Below, piece by piece: positions 30,042-34,259 of a DNA stretch of 34,259 nt. The translations under genes were made by a program, and so were the position numbers. The notes beneath the pieces are model-generated. The model ran no database searches and was not told the origin of the DNA. It saw only the letters and a list, made by a program, of their open reading frames with translations. Source of the DNA: Candidatus Methylomirabilota bacterium. GTDB taxonomy: Bacteria > Methylomirabilota > Methylomirabilia > Rokubacteriales > CSP1-6. Position 1 is the first letter of the stretch, and each line of letters begins with the position of its first letter. Location of the stretch: the NCBI GenBank assembly GCA_035709005.1, contig DASTFB010000005.1, positions 1-34,259 of the forward strand. Reading direction: 5' to 3'.

Positions 30042-32414
30042 ATGGGGTACGTGGGAACCAGCGTCAAGCGTGCCGAGAGCCCGCGGCTGCTGAGCGGGCG
30101 CGGCCGCTACGTCGACGACCTCAGCTTGCCGCGCATGGTGCACGCCGCGTTCCTGCGCAGTCCCCATCCGCACGCGGACATCCGCCGGCTGGAGGTCGAG
30201 GCGGCCCGCCGCGCCCCCGGCGTGACGGCGATCCTGACGGGCGCCGAGGTGGCCGGGCTCTGCAAGCCGTACCGGGGCATCCTGCTGCACTACCGCGGGA
30301 TGAAGACGGGAGCGATGCTCCCGCTGGCCCGCGGGCGGGTCCGCTACGTGGGCGAGCCGGTGGCGGCCGTGGCCGCGGACAGCCGCGCCGCCGCCGAGGA
30401 CGCCGTCGCGCTGATCCAGGCCGACTATGCGCCGCGTCCGGCCCTGCTCTCCCCGGAGCAGGCGCAGGCGTCGGACGCGCCCCGCATCCACGACGAGCTC
30501 GGCGACAACGTGATCTACGAGACGGAGCTGAGCGCGGGGGACGTCGAGGAGGCGTTCGCCGGAGCCCACCAGATCTACCGTCGGACCTTCCGAGTCGGCC
30601 GCCACACCGGGGTGCCGCTGGAGGCGCGCAGCCTGCTCGCCGACTTCGATCCCTCCACGCGCGGGCTGACGGTGTGGATCTCCACCCAGGTGCCCCACAT
30701 GATGCAGGCGGTGCTCGCCGACCTCTTCGGGCTGGCCGAGCACCACGTGCGCGTCGTCGCGCCCGACGTGGGGGGCTCGTTCGGCATCAAGATCCACGTC
30801 TACCAGGACGACATGGCGGCGGTGGCGCTGGCCATCCGGCTGGGCCGCCCCGTCAAGTGGGTGGCCACCCGGCGGGAGTCCTTCCTCAGCGACATCCACG
30901 CGCGCGAGCAGACGATCGACGTGGAGGTCGCGGTCGCCGCCGACGGGACGCTGCGGGGCATGCGGGGGCGCATCGTCGCCGCGGTGGGGCCGTACTCGGC
31001 CTACCCGCGCTCCAGCGTGGTGGAGGGCGGCCAGGTGCTCCGGCTCCTGCCCGGGCCCTATCGCCTGGAGGCCTACCAGGCGCGGCTGCAGGTGATCGCC
31101 CAGAACAAGGGCATCACCTCGCAGTACCGCGCGGTCGGTCATCCCATCGCTACCGCGGTGACCGAGAGCATGCTCGATCTGATCGCTCGCGATCTGGACC
31201 TCGATCCCGCCGAGATCCGCCGCCGGAACCTGCTCGCCCGAGAGGAGCTGCCCTACACCTCGGCTGGTGGCAACGTGTACGACAGCGGCAGCTACCAGGA
31301 GGCGCTCACCCACCTCCTGGACGTGGCCAAGTACCACGAGCTCCGGCGTGAGCAGGCCGAGGCCCGGGCGACGGGCCGATACCTCGGCATCGGATTGTCC
31401 TGCTTCCTCGAGCTCACCGGTCCGGGCGCGCAGTTCTACGGCAGCGGGGGAGCGCCGATCTCGGGGCAGGAGGGTGCTACGATCCGCCTCGAGCCGTCCG
31501 GCGCCGTGACCGCCCTGGTCGGCGTGACCGACCAGGGGCAGGGCACGACGACGGCCCTCGCTCAGATCATCGCCGACGAGCTGGGCGTCGATCTCGAGGC
31601 GGTGAGCGTGCGGTCCGGCGATACGGCAATGGTCCCCTATGGGGGCGGGACGTGGGCCAGCCGCGGGATGCCGATCGGGGGCAGCGCCACGCTGCTCGCG
31701 GCGCGCGGGCTGGCCGCACGAGTGCGGCGGCTGGCGGCCGCGCTTCTGGAGGCGGATCCCGAGGACATCGAGCTGCGGGCCGGCCGCGCAGCCGTTCGGG
31801 GCAGCCCCGACCGGGGCCTGGCCCTCGAGGAGCTGGCGCGGACGGTGCACTTCCGCTCGAACGAGCTGCGAGGGCTCGAGCCGAGCCTGGAGGCCACGAC
31901 GCACTACACGAATCCTTCGTCCTGGACGTTCACCAACGGGGCCCACCTGGCCGTCGTCGAGGTGGACGTGGAGACCGGTCGCGTCCGGGTCCTGCGCTAC
32001 GTGGCCGTCGATGACTGCGGCCGCATCGTCAACCCGGCCCTGGTCGAGGGGCAGATCGCCGGCGGGATCGCCCAGGGCATCGGCGGCGCGCTGTGGGAGC
32101 ACTGCGCCTATGACGGCGATGGGCAGCCGCTGGCGACGACGCTGATGGATTATGCGTTGCCGACGGCCAGCGACCTGCCCGCCGTCGACGTCCACCACCT
32201 GCAGACGCCGGCCCCCATGCTGGCCGGCGGCTTCAAGGGGGCGGGAGAGGCGGGGACGACGGGCGCCCCGGCGGCGATCCTCAACGCCCTCAACGATGCG
32301 CTGGCCCCTTTCGGGGTCGCGGTGACCGATCAACCGATCACTCCCGAGCGCGTGCTGAGAGCGCTGAGCGCGGGGCGGCGCGATCGCGGGAGCCACGAGG
32401 GAGGGCTCGCGTGA
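30042..32414 (+). CDS. Molybdopterin-binding large subunit, xanthine dehydrogenase/CoxL family
   Basis: A 790-residue molybdenum hydroxylase large subunit. The N-terminus GRGRYVDDLSLPRMVHAAFL and the cofactor segments (DVGGSFGIK near 245, TDQGQGTTTALAQ near 495) are typical. The catalytic base is Glu 736 in KGAGE. The active-site loop reads QYRAVGHP (about 361-368). It lacks the AYRCSFR loop of true form I CO dehydrogenase and resembles a diverged AYRGAGRP loop of the other hydroxylases. These enzymes hydroxylate heterocycles or aldehydes and need an FeS subunit and an FAD subunit; neither is in the window. It sits 16 bp after livF, suggesting that the importer supplies its substrate. Confidence 0.92.
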   Translation: MGYVGTSVKRAESPRLLSGRGRYVDDLSLPRMVHAAFLRSPHPHADIRRLEVEAARRAPGVTAILTGAEVAGLCKPYRGILLHYRGMKTGAMLPLARGRVRYVGEPVAAVAADSRAAAEDAVALIQADYAPRPALLSPEQAQASDAPRIHDELGDNVIYETELSAGDVEEAFAGAHQIYRRTFRVGRHTGVPLEARSLLADFDPSTRGLTVWISTQVPHMMQAVLADLFGLAEHHVRVVAPDVGGSFGIKIHVYQDDMAAVALAIRLGRPVKWVATRRESFLSDIHAREQTIDVEVAVAADGTLRGMRGRIVAAVGPYSAYPRSSVVEGGQVLRLLPGPYRLEAYQARLQVIAQNKGITSQYRAVGHPIATAVTESMLDLIARDLDLDPAEIRRRNLLAREELPYTSAGGNVYDSGSYQEALTHLLDVAKYHELRREQAEARATGRYLGIGLSCFLELTGPGAQFYGSGGAPISGQEGATIRLEPSGAVTALVGVTDQGQGTTTALAQIIADELGVDLEAVSVRSGDTAMVPYGGGTWASRGMPIGGSATLLAARGLAARVRRLAAALLEADPEDIELRAGRAAVRGSPDRGLALEELARTVHFRSNELRGLEPSLEATTHYTNPSSWTFTNGAHLAVVEVDVETGRVRVLRYVAVDDCGRIVNPALVEGQIAGGIAQGIGGALWEHCAYDGDGQPLATTLMDYALPTASDLPAVDVHHLQTPAPMLAGGFKGAGEAGTTGAPAAILNALNDALAPFGVAVTDQPITPERVLRALSAGRRDRGSHEGGLA

Positions 32415-33112
32415 GCGTCTTCCGCCTGTTCTGGGTACTCCTCTTCGTCGCCGCCGGCGCGGGGGGCGTGTACCTGGTGGACCAGATGGTCCTGGCCCCC
32501 GGGCGGGCGCTCCAGCGGCAGCTGGCCGAGCGCGATGCCCAGATCCGCGCCCTCAGCGAGCGGAACCAGGCGCTGGAGGCCGCGGTCCGGCTCCTGCGAC
32601 ACACGGAGCGGCGGGCCCGACTGGTGGTGCTCGATCAGGGGCCCGGTCCGGAGGGACACACCCGGACGCGGGTCCGCTTCACCGAGCTCGACGGGCAGGG
32701 CAACCCGATCGGCGAGCCCCGCGAGCTCACGCTGGACGGGGACGAGGTCTACGTGGACGCCCTCGTCATCAAGTTCGAGGACACCTTCGTGACCGCCGGC
32801 GACGCGCTCAAGGGCAAGGCGCTCCTGCTCTTCCGGCGGATCTTCACCGACCGCCGGCGTCCGGCCGAGGGCGACGTGCTGGACCGCGAGGGCCAGATGC
32901 CGCAGGGCTATGCCGCCGAGCGGGCCCCCACGGCGTTCGAGCGCGAGCTCTGGACGCGGTTCTGGGAGCTGGCCAACGATCCCGAGGAGGCCCGGAAGCA
33001 CGGGATCCGGGCCCTGCACGGCGAGGCCGTCTCGACGCGGCTCCGGAAGGATTTCGTCTACACCATTACGCTGCGCGCGACGGGCGAGCTGACGATCCAG
33101 CCAACCCGCTAG
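32411..33112 (+). CDS. Membrane-anchored coiled-coil protein of unknown function
   Basis: A 233-residue protein that I do not recognise functionally. Residues 5-25 (RLFWVLLFVAAGAGGVYLV) form one membrane segment or uncleaved signal. Residues 33-65 (RALQRQLAERDAQIRALSER and on) form a coiled coil. A soluble beta-rich domain follows with FTELDGQGNPIGEPRELTLD and VYVDALVIKFED, and a C-terminal part with WTRFWELANDPEEARKHGIR. The coiled-coil plus domain layout suggests a periplasmic or outer-face protein anchored in the inner membrane. The GTG start overlaps the hydroxylase stop by four bases (GTGA), so it is translationally coupled to that gene, though this may reflect position rather than function. 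Confidence 0.75.
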   Translation: MSVFRLFWVLLFVAAGAGGVYLVDQMVLAPGRALQRQLAERDAQIRALSERNQALEAAVRLLRHTERRARLVVLDQGPGPEGHTRTRVRFTELDGQGNPIGEPRELTLDGDEVYVDALVIKFEDTFVTAGDALKGKALLLFRRIFTDRRRPAEGDVLDREGQMPQGYAAERAPTAFERELWTRFWELANDPEEARKHGIRALHGEAVSTRLRKDFVYTITLRATGELTIQPTR

Positions 33113-33118
33113 CGCCGT

Positions 33119-33634
33119 TCACGCGTGCATCGGCTGGTCCATGAGCTCGTGCCAGTCAGCCGGGTCGTCGCTGTCCGAACGGATGAGGTAGATTGCGCTC
33201 GCCCGGAACGCCGTCCGCAGCTCGGCGGGCAGGCTTTCGACGATCCCCCGCTTGCGCGCCTCGGAGTACGACCCGTAGACCAGGCTGAGGTGGGGCATGT
33301 ACCGTTCGTCGCCGCGCTGGAACAGCCGCCGGGCCAGGGCGTTGGCGTTCCGTAGCGCCACCGTCTCCTCTACCAGCATGAAGATGCACTGGAAATACTG
33401 GTCGCCCCAGCGCGGCTCCGTGAGAAAGACGTCGAACGGCGCGAGCCGCCGGGCGAGCTCTTCGGTCCGCCGGACGTGCTCCCGTTCCGTGCCCTCGAGA
33501 TGTCCCACCAGAGTCACATGGGGCGCGAACACCGGCGCCGCGAGCTCCCCGGCGAGCCTCCGTATGGTCCGGTCGAGCAGCTCGTAGCTCGCCCCGGAAG
33601 GTTTGACCCACAGATGATAGCTGGGGTGATTCAC
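33119..33634 (-). CDS. Cyclic-phosphodiesterase-like 2H phosphoesterase
   Basis: A 171-residue protein of the 2H superfamily, closest by pattern to the CPDase type (plant and yeast cyclic phosphodiesterase). The N-terminal NHPSYHLWVKPSG and both catalytic motifs are present: HVTL (near residue 39, PHVTLVGHLEG) and HLSL (near 115, MPHLSLVYG). Such enzymes open cyclic nucleotide phosphates, for example ADP-ribose 1'',2''-cyclic phosphate left by tRNA splicing, or RNA ends. The GTG start (33634) is the only reasonable one; its ribosome site is weak. It converges with the preceding gene, six bp apart, and diverges from the VOC gene. Confidence 0.83.
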   Translation of the reverse strand: MNHPSYHLWVKPSGASYELLDRTIRRLAGELAAPVFAPHVTLVGHLEGTEREHVRRTEELARRLAPFDVFLTEPRWGDQYFQCIFMLVEETVALRNANALARRLFQRGDERYMPHLSLVYGSYSEARKRGIVESLPAELRTAFRASAIYLIRSDSDDPADWHELMDQPMHA

Positions 33635-33703
33635 CGGCCCCAGATACTACCCTGGCGATCCGCAGGCCGACTGCGTAGACTCTCATCTGCGCGGAGGTGC
33701 GTG

Positions 33704-34259
33704 ATGGCGGTTCGAGCCCTGCTCCACTATGCCCTGGAGGTCCCCGATCAGACCGTCGGGGACAAGTTCTATCGCAGCTTCGGTCTCGTCGAGGACGCGG
33801 CCCGGGACGGCGCCGTGCACCTGCGCCCCGTGTCGCTGAAGCGCGAGACGGTGCTGCTCTACCCCGGCCCCCGAAAGCGCCTGCACCATCTGGCACTGGG
33901 CGCTGCGGGTGACGAGTTCGAGGCCACGCGCGAGTCCATCCAGCGGGCGGGGGTGCGCGAGGTCGACCCGCCCCGGGGCGGGGCCGAGGGAGGCATCTGG
34001 ATTCGCGACCCGGATGGCAACGCCGTCAACATCCGGCCCGAGGCCAGCGAGGTGCCGCCACCCGACCCCCCGCTGACCCTCAACGCGCCGGGCCACATCA
34101 CCCGAACCGCCAGGCGCGGCTATCCCGAGGAGCAGCCGCCTCGCCCGCGAAGGCTCGGTCACGTCCTGCTCTTCACCGGCAACCTCGAGAGCCAGATCGA
34201 CTTCTACACGCGCGTGCTCGGCATGAAGATGAGCGACCGCGCCCGGTCCGTCGTCGCCT
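33704..34259 (+). CDS. VOC/extradiol-dioxygenase-like protein (3' end outside window)
   Basis: A reading frame from ATG 33704 stays open to the window end (185 codons). GGAGG lies six bases before the ATG. The first VOC module spans about residues 6-112, with LHHLALG and a strong IWIRDPDGNAVNIRP end. A linker follows. The second module starts near 150 (LGHVLLFTGNLESQIDFYTR then VLGMKMSDR), with a His where type I extradiol dioxygenases place the first iron ligand. The two-module layout fits catechol-type ring-cleaving dioxygenases such as BphC, but other two-domain VOC enzymes are possible. The remaining ligands lie outside the window. Confidence 0.78.
   Translation, partial: MAVRALLHYALEVPDQTVGDKFYRSFGLVEDAARDGAVHLRPVSLKRETVLLYPGPRKRLHHLALGAAGDEFEATRESIQRAGVREVDPPRGGAEGGIWIRDPDGNAVNIRPEASEVPPPDPPLTLNAPGHITRTARRGYPEEQPPRPRRLGHVLLFTGNLESQIDFYTRVLGMKMSDRARSVVA

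Noticed and set aside
29934-32396. 820-codon open frame on the minus strand
   Set aside because: It lies opposite the molybdenum hydroxylase gene, whose protein has clear family motifs. The minus frame is Arg/Gly/His-rich with no recognisable domain, as expected for GC-rich antisense frames.
30042-32414. Aerobic CO dehydrogenase (CoxL form I)
   Set aside because: The diagnostic AYRCSFR loop is absent, as are the partner subunits; only the broader hydroxylase family is supported.

Overview
The window is a GC-rich bacterial chromosome segment with tightly packed genes. There is no rRNA, tRNA, transposase, CRISPR array or phage gene. Several features suggest a soil or subsurface heterotroph, perhaps of the Rokubacteria/Methylomirabilota type: an RNase J and FtsK pair, a bactofilin, a FecR/DUF6600 surface protein, and three ABC importers mixed with amidohydrolases, MmgE/PrpD, acyl-CoA dehydrogenase and molybdenum hydroxylase genes. 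The taxonomic placement is inference only.

Region 1 (1-7.4 kb) holds housekeeping and envelope genes. A gene tail is followed by about three tandem ~88-bp repeats, RNase J overlapping FtsK, and then three genes on the minus strand: bactofilin, a SAM methyltransferase and a FecR/DUF6600 protein. The last of these is preceded by a perfect 17-bp tandem duplication. Region 2 (7.6-9.6 kb) has an LVIVD-repeat beta-propeller, the stub of an acyl-CoA dehydrogenase gene, and a cupin.

Region 3 (9.6-25.3 kb) is a leftward run of 14 genes, close to overlapping in most places. A near-consensus sigma-70 promoter at 25260-25288 heads it. In transcription order the genes are: acyl-CoA dehydrogenase; a sugar-type ABC importer (binding protein, two permeases, UgpC/MalK-like ATPase); an SDR; a NitT/TauT-type importer with two paralogous permeases, one ATPase and one binding protein; hydantoinase-like amidohydrolase B; MmgE/PrpD; hydantoinase-like amidohydrolase A; and a cyclase-family hydrolase. 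It reads as an uptake and ring-opening system for an organic compound, possibly a cyclic amide. The substrate cannot be read from sequence. Between the sugar-type binding protein and its first permease lie two large palindromic elements with related cores. Their stems differ in sequence, yet each remains self-complementary. This is the most unusual structure in the window.

Region 4 (25.2-33.1 kb) is the divergent rightward operon. It encodes a LivKHMGF-type importer, then a molybdopterin hydroxylase large subunit without its FeS and FAD partners, and a membrane-anchored coiled-coil protein of unknown function. A perfect 8-bp inverted repeat, a candidate operator, lies between the two divergent operons. 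Region 5 (33.1 kb to the end) has a cyclic-phosphodiesterase-like 2H protein and the start of a two-domain VOC/extradiol-dioxygenase-like gene that runs off the window.
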